Shown here: one piece after another, positions 33,841 to 43,545 of the stretch
How the letters are laid out: the number at the start of each line of letters is the position of its first letter
Numbering within the stretch: the stretch's first letter is position 1
NCBI RefSeq assembly: GCF_010820665.1
Contig: NZ_JAAIKC010000001.1
Coordinates: 1,364,001-1,428,000, forward strand
Direction of reading: 5' to 3'
From: Paenibacillus sp. SYP-B3998
GTDB taxonomy: Bacteria > Bacillota > Bacilli > Paenibacillales > NBRC-103111
Length of the DNA stretch: 64,000 bases
Notes under the pieces: generated by a model
The model's input: only the letters and a program-made list of their open reading frames with translations
What the model was told of the DNA's origin: nothing
Databases searched by the model: none
Made by a program: the position numbers and the translations under genes

Positions 33841-34722
33841 TTGTTCTCAGAAAACCGTTATAGAGCTGCTGTTATCATCCCTACTTATAATCGGGCTGAA
33901 CTTTTGCGCCATACGCTGCGTTCGCTTATACATCAAACTCTGAATAAAGATGATTTCGAGACGATTATTGTCGATGATGGCTCCTCAGATCATACCAAGG
34001 AAGTTATAAGCAGCTTTGAGAGTGAACTCCATATTAAGTATGTGTATCAGCCGGATCAGGGATTCCGAGTCGCTCGGGCCAGAAATTTAGGTATTAAGCT
34101 AGCGGAAGCTTCAATTTGTATATTTATTGATTCAGGTCTTCTGTTGTCTCCTGACTGTTTGTGGCAACATGTTCACACCCATGTAAGTTCGAGTGAGCTT
34201 TCTGCCGTGATTGGATATGTCGCCGGTTTTTCTCAACATGATGAAAATAACGAAATCCTGATGCAGGCAATTGATCTGAATGACTGGAAACATACAATGG
34301 AAACCGTAATGAACGACTCACTCTTTGAGGATATTCGAGAGGGATGTTACCGCAAATATAACGACAAACTAACAGATCTACCTGCGCCCTGGGTATTTTT
34401 CTGGGCAGGGAATGTATCTGTGCCGACTTCCATTTTGAAGGAGATTCAGGGATTTGATGAGCAGTATACATCTTGGGGTGTAGAGGATGTGGATGTTGGA
34501 TACGCTTTATTTTTGAAAAAGGTAAGATTTCAATTGCGCAGAGAGGCGCTAACCATTCATTTTCCCCATGATAAAGACGAGCATGAAAATAAAAAAAACT
34601 CCCAAGCGAACCGCACATACTTCCATAATAAGTATAAATCAGCAGAATCGGAGTTGCTTATCACCACACGTTGCCTCGATATGAATGATGTCTTGCTCCA
34701 AGGCGAAATTTCTTCTAAGTAA
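33841..34722 (+). CDS. Family 2 glycosyltransferase (with GT7-like C-terminal segment)
   Basis: A 293-residue GT-A enzyme: AAVIIPTYNRAELLRHTLRS, TIIVDDGSSDHTKEVISSFE (nucleotide-binding DDGS), a DxD-position motif FIDSGLL (Asp-Ser-Gly rather than DxD) and a C-terminal FFWAGNVSVP... FDEQYTSWGVEDVDVGYAL (EDxD acceptor/metal region as in GT7-like C-terminal domains). TTG 33841 follows GGAGGG by 6 nt; the TTG at 33835 is too close. No membrane segment. Likely transfers a sugar to a soluble acceptor in this cluster. Confidence 0.87.
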   Translation: MFSENRYRAAVIIPTYNRAELLRHTLRSLIHQTLNKDDFETIIVDDGSSDHTKEVISSFESELHIKYVYQPDQGFRVARARNLGIKLAEASICIFIDSGLLLSPDCLWQHVHTHVSSSELSAVIGYVAGFSQHDENNEILMQAIDLNDWKHTMETVMNDSLFEDIREGCYRKYNDKLTDLPAPWVFFWAGNVSVPTSILKEIQGFDEQYTSWGVEDVDVGYALFLKKVRFQLRREALTIHFPHDKDEHENKKNSQANRTYFHNKYKSAESELLITTRCLDMNDVLLQGEISSK

Positions 34723-34771
34723 AAACACCGTGCACGTTTCACTGCCAATCTATTATTCATGGAGGGGTAAG

Positions 34772-36616
34772 ATGGAAAACATTAGTAAATTCAAAATTCT
34801 TTTTAGTTATCCTATTCGTCAGCCCCATCTTATGAGTCAAGTCGATTACGATTTATGGGAGAATCTCTATACATTAAGTAATGATATGCTTGTAGAGGTG
34901 ATATTCAATCTCAATCCAGATGCCATCGTAGCTCAAAATTACTTGCTGCTTCAACGCATCCAGGAACTCCAGATCAGGTCACTCCTTAATGAGTCAATTA
35001 TTCTTGTGTATGCCACAAATCCAGAAAGTGCTTCTTTTCTTAAAGGAGTGGACGATTTTCATCTAGTTGCTTGTGAGGATACGGATTTGCTGGAAGTTAA
35101 AGTGCTGCAGCATTTGGAGGAACAACACAATCGCATGTTTTCTATCACTCCCCCTAAACCAATTTCCAAGGATGCTCCTATTGCCATAATCGGAGCAGGA
35201 ATTGTGAACTTGATCACGGCTTTCTGTTTGGTGCAGAAGGGTTATAAACTTGTTGTTTATGCTGCTGACCCAACACCGTATGAAGAGGATAGATGGAAAG
35301 AATATGGATGCACGCTCTCCGGTAATGACGCACGGATATTTTCCTTTAATGAATCCCGGCAGCACCATTATTATGGTGATCCGCTGCTAGCAGCTCCTAT
35401 CGATCAATATCGTAAGTCTGTGCCTGACAACGGCTGGTTATGCTGCCCGAAAGAACAGTTAAGTACATCGGATTGGAAATGGATAGAAGAATATGAATCC
35501 TATCCGCAATGGATGTATCAGAAGATACAAAAGGAAATCATTGATTTTAATAAAGAAAGCTATGATCTGTGGAATCACCTTTCCAAGCAGCACCCGGAGC
35601 TCCTTGAAGATACGGGCTATGTTAACCGGCTGTTTAGAGTTTATTCGACACCTGAACAGTACAAAAAGGGGATTAAGGCAGAACAAGCGCTCGGTTCATT
35701 TATACGAGAGTTGAACACAATGGAGATAGAGCGCCTACTCCCAAGCCTTCATGAAGCTCTTCGCGCAGATGCCATATGTGGAGTGATCGAGGTAGAAGGT
35801 TTCGGGATCCATATTCACAAGCTCGCGCTGAAATTAATAAAGGTTTTAGAAGAAAAAGGGACGAAGTTTCATTGGAACGAAAGTTTTGACCGCATCGAGT
35901 TCGATAGATCAGGTCAAGTAAAAGCAATCCGCACTGGACAACGGACGATAGTCGCGGATTATTTTGTTGTCTCTCCTGGAGTCCCGCGCAATGATTTCCT
36001 AAAAGGCACATCTTCACATGGTAAAATTGGTGCCATGCTCGGCTGTTGGCTCACGCTGCCCACCGACAACGTCTCCGAACTTCTTTATCCAATAAAAGTA
36101 ACCCGGGCAGGATATGCATCTGAAGAAGCTGCTTCAGGTGCCAACATCATCCCAGGAATTGACAGGCAAGGCAATCAGGTGATTCATATAAGCTCTGGAC
36201 ATGGTTTCCTTGGTCTTGATCCCCATAATCTTCATGCGGATTATATCCGTGATCTGTCCCGAGCGGTTCACGAGACCGCCGAAGACCTGTTCCCAAGTCT
36301 ATATAAAAAAGCGCAGGATTCAGGAATGTTTAACACATCCCCCAGATACTGTATAAGACCCTGGACGCCATCTTGCTTAGGGGTGTTTGAGGGGATTCCA
36401 ACCGTAAACAATGGACTCTTTATTATAACAGGAGGTCACAACACGGGGGGGTTCGCCCACTCAATGTCCGTAGCAAATGCGGTGATCCAAGCCTTCGAAG
36501 GCTCTTCCCATCCGATGCATAGGTTGTATCACCCGGATCGGCTGAAAAGCTTTTTTACACCATATGGTCTTCCCCATCATTTTTCTGGCTCAACTACTGT
36601 ACTGGGTTCTGTATAA
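34772..36616 (+). CDS. FAD-dependent (DAO-type) amine/amino-acid oxidoreductase with N-terminal extension
   Basis: A 614-residue protein. Residues ~1-125 form an extension I do not recognise (KILFSYPIRQPHLMSQVDYD... LNPDAIVAQNYLLLQRIQEL). From ~133 a Rossmann FAD-binding motif appears (IAIIGAGIVNLITAFCLVQK), a second FAD-contact region (VEVEGFGIHIHKLALKLIKV) and a C-terminal RPWTPSCLGVFEGI... LFIITGGHNTGGFAHSM, the D-amino-acid-oxidase fold end. ATG 34772 has GGAGGGG upstream. With RidA in the same cluster, oxidation of an amino group to an imine is a reasonable guess. Confidence 0.82.
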   Translation: MENISKFKILFSYPIRQPHLMSQVDYDLWENLYTLSNDMLVEVIFNLNPDAIVAQNYLLLQRIQELQIRSLLNESIILVYATNPESASFLKGVDDFHLVACEDTDLLEVKVLQHLEEQHNRMFSITPPKPISKDAPIAIIGAGIVNLITAFCLVQKGYKLVVYAADPTPYEEDRWKEYGCTLSGNDARIFSFNESRQHHYYGDPLLAAPIDQYRKSVPDNGWLCCPKEQLSTSDWKWIEEYESYPQWMYQKIQKEIIDFNKESYDLWNHLSKQHPELLEDTGYVNRLFRVYSTPEQYKKGIKAEQALGSFIRELNTMEIERLLPSLHEALRADAICGVIEVEGFGIHIHKLALKLIKVLEEKGTKFHWNESFDRIEFDRSGQVKAIRTGQRTIVADYFVVSPGVPRNDFLKGTSSHGKIGAMLGCWLTLPTDNVSELLYPIKVTRAGYASEEAASGANIIPGIDRQGNQVIHISSGHGFLGLDPHNLHADYIRDLSRAVHETAEDLFPSLYKKAQDSGMFNTSPRYCIRPWTPSCLGVFEGIPTVNNGLFIITGGHNTGGFAHSMSVANAVIQAFEGSSHPMHRLYHPDRLKSFFTPYGLPHHFSGSTTVLGSV

Positions 36617-36665
36617 AAGCCTGTTAAAATGGATTCCTATTCCTGCTTGTATAGGAGGTATAACG

Positions 36666-37502
36666 ATGAGCGAGTATCTTGTATCCACCATCATCCCCAA
36701 TTATAATAACGCTCCCTATATAAAGGATTGCGTATACAGTCTACTTTCACAAAGTTACTCCAATGTAGAAATTATTATTACTGATGACGCTTCAACGGAC
36801 GGTTCACAAGAAGTGATTGCACAGTTAGTTTCCGAACATGCTAATGTACATGCTCTATACAATCGGCATAATATCGGAATTACCCGGAACAGAAAGAATG
36901 CCCTCCAAACCGCAAAAGGGGAGTATGTCAATTATTTGGACAGCGATGATTACATACAAAATCAGGATAAACTCAAGGCTGAAATGGAGATTATTCACTA
37001 TTACCGGGATAAATATGATGAGGATATCCTCGCGTTTTCTGATATAGCGATTGCAAATGGGAAGGGAGAGATTGTCAATCGTTTCCGAGATATCAAGCCG
37101 GTCAAAGAAGGATACATCACTGCGGAACTGATGACGAGGCGCTGCTTGATACCGCAGAACTTTACCTTCCGCAGGCATTTATATGCTTCCGTCGGAGGCC
37201 ATGACGAAACAATTCCGTTTTATGAAAATTGGGATCTCAAAATCCGGCTTAGCGCAAAGTATAAATACGTGTTTACTGGCGTCCCTGGATTTGTCTATCG
37301 TAGACACGGCGAAGGGTTGTCCAATGCTCACGAAGATCGCCATCAGAAATGGGTGCGCTATATTGCTGAGAAGAACCTGGCTTTGATTAATCACGATGAC
37401 CAGCCCATGATTAAGCGGTGGATCGAACAAATGCTGCTGCAATTGGGTGACGAATTAGACTTCATTAATGGTCATCTGCAAAAGCAGGGAGTGCAGCAAT
37501 GA
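36666..37502 (+). CDS. Family 2 glycosyltransferase
   Basis: A 278-residue GT-A enzyme: VSTIIPNYNNAPYIKDCVYS, VEIIITDDASTDGSQEVI and the metal site YLDSDDYI (DSDD). C-terminal RRHGEGLSNAHEDRH is the usual tail of this group. ATG 36666 follows AGGAGG. The gene overlaps the next by 4 bp (ATGA). Different in sequence from the GT2 at 33841, so the two probably add different sugars. Confidence 0.9.
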   Translation: MSEYLVSTIIPNYNNAPYIKDCVYSLLSQSYSNVEIIITDDASTDGSQEVIAQLVSEHANVHALYNRHNIGITRNRKNALQTAKGEYVNYLDSDDYIQNQDKLKAEMEIIHYYRDKYDEDILAFSDIAIANGKGEIVNRFRDIKPVKEGYITAELMTRRCLIPQNFTFRRHLYASVGGHDETIPFYENWDLKIRLSAKYKYVFTGVPGFVYRRHGEGLSNAHEDRHQKWVRYIAEKNLALINHDDQPMIKRWIEQMLLQLGDELDFINGHLQKQGVQQ

Positions 37503-39331
37503 GGACATATAGCATAGGTATCATTGGCTGCGGGCCTTGGGGACTTGCTGTACTTGAAAGAACCATTGCCCATTTTTCTTTGGAGGCGCAGCGCGATGTC
37601 GAATTACACCTGCATATTATTGAGCCTGATAGAGGCGGTACAGGTGTTTACTCTGACAAGCTGCCTGAATTTCTCCTTCTAAATACGGAATGTGGAAATA
37701 TTAATTTATTCGGAAGCACTTTTATGGGACTTGACCGCACACGCAAGGAATATGAGGTGGATTTCTATGAGTGGCTCCGTGCTAACCGCTATCAGGTAGA
37801 GGATGCAGGCGTTACACGGGAAGTTAAGCCAACCGATTTTGTAGCCAGAAAATGGCTGGGGAACTACCTTCATTGGGTATTTCAGACACTCTTTGCTCAC
37901 CTCCCAAAGAACTTGTATGGTCAGGTTCACAAGATGAGGGCCACAAATATTATCAAGGAGGGGGATAAAGAAAGAATCGAATTAGAGAATCGATCTTCCC
38001 TGTTGGTAGATACGATTTTTCTTACAATTGGCCATGCTGACACGATCCAGTTTGAATCTGGTTTATCTAGTTCCTATTTACCTGGAGAAATCTTACCTCC
38101 TTTTCCTCATCAGAGAGTTCAAGCTGTTGTGCAGCCTGGCGAGTCTCTTCTATTAGCAGGTATGGGTTTAGCGGCAATTGATGTCATTAGCTATCTTACG
38201 ATCGGGAGGGGGGGCTTGTTTACCCGATTAACTACGGGGGAGCTTACGTACAAACCTTCAGGTAAAGAACCTCGTATCATTCAGTTTTCAAGAAGCGGTC
38301 TGCCATTCAGATCCCGTCCAAGCTGGATAAAGGATACCGCCGGAATGTATAAGCCACTTTTCCTTACGAAGGAACGAATAGACGAGCTTCGCCAAGAGCA
38401 TAAGCAGTTGGATTTTCGGGAACATGTGCTGACGCTCTTATATTCGGAAATGAAGACGGTTTTCTACTGCAAGACAGCTGAAATCCTGAAACAGGATATA
38501 GCTCCCTTCATCCTTGCATACAGGGAACAAGCATTTTCTCAGCTTGAGCAAATATATGGAGCATTTGATCCGGAGGAAGCGGTCTTCGGTACCCGTGAAA
38601 TTCATCACAACTCCACTGCGTACCAAGTCTGGGTTACTAATCAGCTGGAAAGTGATATTGATGAATCCAAATCAGATACGGAATCTCCATCGAAAGCAGC
38701 CATCGAGCTGATTCGAGTGCTACGAGACGTAATCCGGTATGCAGTTGATTTTGGGGGCCTGTCGGAGTCGTCATTTCGTGATTTCAGGACGAACATACTC
38801 CCGATGTTTTATCGGGCAGTAGTAGGACCTCCTGTTCATAAAACGGAGCAGTTGCTTGCCCTTATGAAGGCAGGTGTTCTCGAGTATTCGCTGGGGCGGG
38901 CACCTGTTATCAACTATGAAGCCGAAATCAGACGTTGGAGAGCAAGCTCTGTCCATTTGGATAGCCCCATTCAAATTCACGTCTCTCATTATGTGAAGGG
39001 ATACAATGATCCCAATCTGTTGGATCCTCCTTCATCGGGATTGTTGCAGAATTTACTGGTAGAAGGACGCATTAAATCTTCTTATTCGTCTATGCCTCTC
39101 CCGGGCTTAGGAATTGAGTGTGATCGGGATTTTCACCCGATTAATAAAGAGGGGGAAATCGAGGAACATATCTACATACTCGGGCTTCTTACGGACGGAA
39201 AGCGGAATTTTAATCTGTACATACCTTCCCCTAACAGCCGGGCACGAGCTTTTCTTGACGCAGACCAGTGTGTAGTTGAAGTTCTTAAAAAATGTAAAAA
39301 CAATAAAATTGATAAAATTATATCCTACTAG
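37499..39331 (+). CDS. FAD/NAD(P)-binding oxidoreductase (PF13454-like)
   Basis: A 610-residue flavoprotein-like enzyme with an N-terminal dinucleotide-binding motif IGIIGCGPWGLAVLERTIAH, a second one around LLLAGMGLAAIDVISYLTIG, and characteristic LPEFLLLNTECGNINLF and VHKMRATNI segments. The FAD_NAD-binding_9 group includes N-hydroxylase-like monooxygenases and proteins of unknown reaction. C-terminal half (MFYRAVVGPPVHKTEQLLAL, PLPGLGIECDRDFHPI) is conserved in long members. Translationally coupled to the upstream GT2. Substrate unknown. Confidence 0.82.
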   Translation: MRTYSIGIIGCGPWGLAVLERTIAHFSLEAQRDVELHLHIIEPDRGGTGVYSDKLPEFLLLNTECGNINLFGSTFMGLDRTRKEYEVDFYEWLRANRYQVEDAGVTREVKPTDFVARKWLGNYLHWVFQTLFAHLPKNLYGQVHKMRATNIIKEGDKERIELENRSSLLVDTIFLTIGHADTIQFESGLSSSYLPGEILPPFPHQRVQAVVQPGESLLLAGMGLAAIDVISYLTIGRGGLFTRLTTGELTYKPSGKEPRIIQFSRSGLPFRSRPSWIKDTAGMYKPLFLTKERIDELRQEHKQLDFREHVLTLLYSEMKTVFYCKTAEILKQDIAPFILAYREQAFSQLEQIYGAFDPEEAVFGTREIHHNSTAYQVWVTNQLESDIDESKSDTESPSKAAIELIRVLRDVIRYAVDFGGLSESSFRDFRTNILPMFYRAVVGPPVHKTEQLLALMKAGVLEYSLGRAPVINYEAEIRRWRASSVHLDSPIQIHVSHYVKGYNDPNLLDPPSSGLLQNLLVEGRIKSSYSSMPLPGLGIECDRDFHPINKEGEIEEHIYILGLLTDGKRNFNLYIPSPNSRARAFLDADQCVVEVLKKCKNNKIDKIISY

Positions 39332-39342
39332 GAGGGTTCATT

Positions 39343-39801
39343 ATGTCTCAAACATCCATAACACAGCGCCTGGAGACTTTAGGAATAAACCTGCCGACAG
39401 CAAGCAATCCCGCGGCAAAGTATGCCAATGCAGTTCTAGTAAACGGTTTTCTGTTCGTATCAGGGAAAGGTCCAACTGGTAATCCGAAAGGGAAACTCGG
39501 TATTGATTTTAATACGCAAGAAGGATATGAATTCGCACGTCAAACGGGTATTGAGGTGCTAGCAGTACTCGCAGATGTGCTCGGTTCTCTGGATAAGGTG
39601 AAGCAGGTAGTGAAAGTACAGGGATTTGTAAATGCAAGTGCGGAATATGAAGAACACCATAAGGTGCTGAATGGTTTTTCTGACTTGATGCTTGAAGTTT
39701 TCGATACGAAAGGCGTTCATGCCCGCTCTGTATTCGGAGCGAACTCGGTCAGGGACAATCTTCCGATTATTGTGGAATCTATTTTCTTAGTTGAGACCTG
39801 A
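39343..39801 (+). CDS. RidA/YjgF-family enamine/imine deaminase
   Basis: A 152-residue soluble protein: GINLPTASNPAAKYANAVLV, FVSGKGPTGNPKGKLGID and the C-terminal GVHARSVFGANSVRDNLPII with the Arg that binds imino-acid carboxylates. Longer-type YjgF member (YabJ is 125). Ribosome site AGGAGG. Located 11 bp after the flavoprotein gene; hydrolysis of an imine made by the FAD oxidases is a coherent role within the cluster. Confidence 0.92.
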   Translation: MSQTSITQRLETLGINLPTASNPAAKYANAVLVNGFLFVSGKGPTGNPKGKLGIDFNTQEGYEFARQTGIEVLAVLADVLGSLDKVKQVVKVQGFVNASAEYEEHHKVLNGFSDLMLEVFDTKGVHARSVFGANSVRDNLPIIVESIFLVET

Positions 39802-39846
39802 GCAAACGGTCTGGCAAATGCAGCGTTGGAAATGGGGCGATGACTT

Positions 39847-41058
39847 ATGAAAATGGTTATGAACAGGTCAGTGTTTGGATTTCTGCTCTCTGCCTTGATT
39901 CTAAGCTTTGGAGTCAGTTTTTTGAATCCGATTATCAGTCTGGTTCTGGTTAACGAGAAGGGAGTTTCTCCATTTCATATGGGGGTGTTCATTTCGGTAG
40001 TGACTTTGCTAAAAATTGTGACAGGTCATATATCTGGGATTGTAGGTGATAATCGGAATATTAGAAGAAGAATTTTGTTTATCAGTCAATTATTCAATAT
40101 TATGGGTCTGTGCGGCTTCTTGTTTTTGAATAATTACTGGTTTTTATTATGTCTGGTTACCCCTCTTCTTGCACTGGGTGGCATGGGCTCTTCACATCTC
40201 CTTGCTTTGGGAAGGGTTTATTCAGATACCACTGAACAAAAGAGCGCCACTTCGCTCATTACATGGATGAGGACCATGATTACACTTGCATGGATCGTAG
40301 GACCTCCAAGCGTTTTTTTTATTATCGAACAATGGGGATTTAATTGGTCAATATTAATGTCAATCACCTTTTCTGTTCTCTTGTCGATGTCCATTTGGCT
40401 TTTTATTCCGGATTTCGAAGTGAAGCGTTCAAAACAAGAAAAAGGTGCTGCGTTACCCCGATGGATCACCAATGGCCCTTTGCTGGCCGTCCTGGTAATC
40501 AACATCGTTGTGAATTTAGCCGACAATTTGTATGCAGTATCCATGCCCTTGTATCTGGTGGAAAGCCTTCACTTTGAAGCAAGATGGGCTGGTTATATTT
40601 TCGGAGCTGCGGCAGGACTTGAGGTTATTTTCACCATATTGACAGGTTACTTAGCCGACCGTATCGGTAAAGAAAGACTTGTTGCTATAGCGCTTGTCTC
40701 AGGGGCTGTCTTTTATGGACTTCTTTTAATCGTCGTTACCCGGTTTAGCCTTATTCTTATCCAACTATTTAACGCAGTTTTTATCAGCGTGACGACCAAT
40801 CTCTTAATTATTATTATTCAGGATAAGATGCCTGAACGTCCAGCTATGGCTTCGACATTGTATACAAACAGCATGCGAGTAGGAAACATGTGCGCGGGTC
40901 TTATTGCTGGTCTAGTCAGCCAATTTTTCGGTTTTAAAAGTGTTTTTATCCTTTCTATGGTTATCTCTCTTCTCGGATTAATATGTGTGGGATTCATGAA
41001 ACGAAACAGTTATCGGTTAGCCCATACAACCGCTGCTGTGGAAGGAGAGGGCAAATGA
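39847..41058 (+). CDS. MFS exporter (DHA1/SET-like)
   Basis: A 403-residue major facilitator with ~12 membrane segments: SVFGFLLSALILSFGVSFLN in TM1, SGIVGDNRNIRRRILFISQL (motif A) and LTGYLADRIGKERLVAIALV in the second half. The family includes sugar-efflux-like and drug exporters. It overlaps the deacetylase gene by 4 bp and probably exports the product of this cluster. Confidence 0.9.
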   Translation: MKMVMNRSVFGFLLSALILSFGVSFLNPIISLVLVNEKGVSPFHMGVFISVVTLLKIVTGHISGIVGDNRNIRRRILFISQLFNIMGLCGFLFLNNYWFLLCLVTPLLALGGMGSSHLLALGRVYSDTTEQKSATSLITWMRTMITLAWIVGPPSVFFIIEQWGFNWSILMSITFSVLLSMSIWLFIPDFEVKRSKQEKGAALPRWITNGPLLAVLVINIVVNLADNLYAVSMPLYLVESLHFEARWAGYIFGAAAGLEVIFTILTGYLADRIGKERLVAIALVSGAVFYGLLLIVVTRFSLILIQLFNAVFISVTTNLLIIIIQDKMPERPAMASTLYTNSMRVGNMCAGLIAGLVSQFFGFKSVFILSMVISLLGLICVGFMKRNSYRLAHTTAAVEGEGK

Positions 41059-41993
41059 CATCGTACCGGACCATGATTATGATGTTCCATAGTATACTGA
41101 CTGACACGAAGCTGCAAAGCCGCTATATACAATATCCTCGACAAGAGATGTCTGCGCGGGATTTCAGAGAAATCATAGAAGGTCTGCAAGCGAGGGATTA
41201 TCAATTTATTTCGTTAAATGAGCTTCATACTAGACTGGAGCAAAATGATCGCGAGCTCAAAAGATTTCCTTTTGTGTGTTTTACATTTGATGACGGTTAC
41301 ACGAATAATTACACCCATGCTTTTCCAATCATGGAGGAGTACCAGATCCCGTTTACCTTGTATCTGACCACCGGTTATCCAGATCGGGATGTGATTCATA
41401 TCAGCGAAGCTGTTGAGGATTTAGTGCGAAATCGTCCTAACATGGTCTTAACTATAGATGGGGATACACTCACCTATGATACATCTACAAATGACGGCAA
41501 AATAAAGGCCATTCGCGAGATTGAACAAGTACTAGCACAAACATGTTCAACGGTAAATGAAATGGTTGAATTATTGCAAATAAATGCTGAACAATATCGT
41601 CATTACGGGCTCAACTGGAATCAAATAGGCAAGCTGAATGAAAGCCCTCTTTGCACGATTGGGGCTCATACCCGAACCCATCCCAACCTGACTTTACTGG
41701 ATATGGACGATCTTCGTAAAGAGCTGGTCGAACCAAAGGCGCGGATTGAAGCAGTGATTGGAGAGGAAGTAGTCCATTTCTCCTATCCATACGGCCGATA
41801 TAATGAAAATGTTCGTGAAGAGGCAATTAAGGCGGGATATAAGATGATTACAACTACACGAGGCGGTCCGTTTATTCCGACTAACTTTGATCTATATGCA
41901 TTACCGAGAGTATGCGGTGTACCTGATTTCCAATTTGAAGATAGCGATTCGCTAGCCAATAGAGGAGTGAAGCCTAGTGAAAAGCTTCAATAA
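41055..41993 (+). CDS. Polysaccharide deacetylase (NodB-like, long form)
   Basis: A 312-residue carbohydrate esterase-4-like enzyme: MIMMFHSIL at the N-terminus, VCFTFDDGYTNNYTHAFPIM (catalytic TFDDG), IGAHTRTHPNL (the zinc-binding HxxxHP) and VVHFSYPYGRYNENV. No signal peptide, so it acts in the cytoplasm, which suggests a small acylated sugar substrate rather than the cell wall. ATG 41055 is inside the MFS stop and GGAGAGGG lies upstream; 17 bp overlap with the next gene. Confidence 0.9.
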   Translation: MTSYRTMIMMFHSILTDTKLQSRYIQYPRQEMSARDFREIIEGLQARDYQFISLNELHTRLEQNDRELKRFPFVCFTFDDGYTNNYTHAFPIMEEYQIPFTLYLTTGYPDRDVIHISEAVEDLVRNRPNMVLTIDGDTLTYDTSTNDGKIKAIREIEQVLAQTCSTVNEMVELLQINAEQYRHYGLNWNQIGKLNESPLCTIGAHTRTHPNLTLLDMDDLRKELVEPKARIEAVIGEEVVHFSYPYGRYNENVREEAIKAGYKMITTTRGGPFIPTNFDLYALPRVCGVPDFQFEDSDSLANRGVKPSEKLQ

Positions 41994-42648
41994 CATTTTT
42001 TTCGATACGAAAGAAAAGAAAGTCGCTCTTACTTTTGATGATGGCCCAGACCCCATTTACACGAGAGAAATTTTAAATATCTTGCAGAGATACAATGTCA
42101 AGGCGGCTTTTTTTGTCATTGGACAGCATGTACAAACGTACCGTGATGTGATTGGGGAGATTGCGAGCCAGGGGCATACGATAGGTAACCACACTTACCA
42201 TCATCCAGATCTGTTAGATTTAAGTCACGAGGAAATAGTAGAAGAGATCGTGAAAACGGAAAAGGAGATCATGCAAATTACAGGTCAGAAACCGCACCTA
42301 TTTCGTCCGCCATACGGCCATTTTGATGATTCCATCGTGGAGATGGTACGGCAAATGGGGTACATCTTTTTTACCTGGACTCGAAAACTTGACTCCCGAG
42401 ATTGGGAGTATGCGAGCGAAAGTCTCATCTTTAGTCATATGATGACACATGTTGAAAGTGGTGGAATCATGTTATTTCATGATTCTTCTCATGATCGAAT
42501 GGCTGTACGTTCACACACGGTAAAAGTGATAAATCAGTTAATACCTGCTTTATTGGAACAAAACTATCAATTTATTGACCTGGCTCACCTACATCACGAC
42601 CCAAATATAATCGTCTACACAATAGATGAGAATAAATACTACAATTAA
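41977..42648 (+). CDS. Polysaccharide deacetylase (NodB homology domain)
   Basis: A 223-residue NodB-type deacetylase: VALTFDDGPDPIYTREILNI (motif 1 TFDDG), GHTIGNHTYHHPDL (motif 2 H-HP), HLFRPPYGHFDDSIVEMVRQ (motif 3) and GIMLFHDSS (motif 5, LHD-like). No signal peptide or membrane anchor. GTG start at 41977 within the preceding gene. The last gene of the cluster; second deacetylase, so possibly two N-acetyl groups are removed, or the two act on different steps. Confidence 0.93.
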   Translation: MKSFNNIFFDTKEKKVALTFDDGPDPIYTREILNILQRYNVKAAFFVIGQHVQTYRDVIGEIASQGHTIGNHTYHHPDLLDLSHEEIVEEIVKTEKEIMQITGQKPHLFRPPYGHFDDSIVEMVRQMGYIFFTWTRKLDSRDWEYASESLIFSHMMTHVESGGIMLFHDSSHDRMAVRSHTVKVINQLIPALLEQNYQFIDLAHLHHDPNIIVYTIDENKYYN

Positions 42649-43545
42649 GCAAAAATTCTCTAAAAGGCGATACAAAATGCTCATTCCGTACTAACAGCTT
42701 GGAATGGTTTAATTTAATTGAACGATCCCTGTGTCTTGCTGCTGCAACGATATGGGGATTTTTGTTTACAAGTTAGAGAAGTTTTATTAACATCGTTGAT
42801 TTATAAATAACTTAAGAGCCATGGTGCGCAGCCATATCTGCGATTTAGGGATGTCATGCTGCTACACCCTATGAAGGAAGAAGAACAGGCGAATATAGCA
42901 ATTCAATAAATTGCCTGCCTACGATGGTCAACTATTTTTTAAGATTAAGGGTATTCGTATGCAACGATGCCTGAATATGGTTGCGGAAACCATAAACGGT
43001 TCAGGCGGCGCGCAGCAAAACCTCGGACAGGCAATAATCGCGCTAGCCGCCGGCAGCCCTGAGAACATATGTAAATTCAAGTAGAGCCAGGTAGATAACT
43101 CTTTAATCGCTATCCTCGTGGTGGCAAGCAGCAAGTTGTGTTTAGCTAATGACGGCTCGATTAATAGAAAAAAGCTGTGTTACAATGTGAAATCGATTCT
43201 CTAAGCTAAAACTTGAGATCAGCGTTAGAGATCACAAAATTGAAGACTTAAAAAAAGACTTGCTGAGTAATCGCCAAATCATACCCCATATATTTTCATT
43301 AGATTGTTAAACATATTTAAAATTTTTGGAGAATTACATCCTTGTAATACCGTAATTAGTGATAATTCAACATTAAATGCTATTTTTTTGATAAATATTG
43401 TATAAAAGTTTAATTTATGCATATACAAATATTTACTTCTGTGGTATTTTTGAACTAGGGAGTACAAAATTTAATAGCTGGCCAGCTCACGGCATCTAGA
43501 GTTCTATCTTTTCCCTCAAATGATTAATAGGGAGGATGTTTAATT
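42649..43545 (+). other. Long gap with decayed reading frames and an AT-rich leader
   Basis: About 900 bp without an intact gene. 42681-42705 holds a CATTCC/GGAATG hairpin, a poor terminator for the cluster. 42820-43120 has short frames such as PYLRFRDVMLLHPMKEEEQA, then a stop and shift, then KIKGIRMQRCLNMVAETING; these read like pieces of one lost gene of unknown family. 43200-43545 is AT-rich and leads to the secreted-protein gene, with a 12-bp palindrome AGCTGGCCAGCT at 43476-43487. Confidence 0.45.

Noticed and set aside
42928-43134. 68-codon minus-strand frame in the gap after the biosynthetic cluster
   Set aside because: No ribosome site and no recognisable family; plus-strand fragments of a decayed gene explain the openness.
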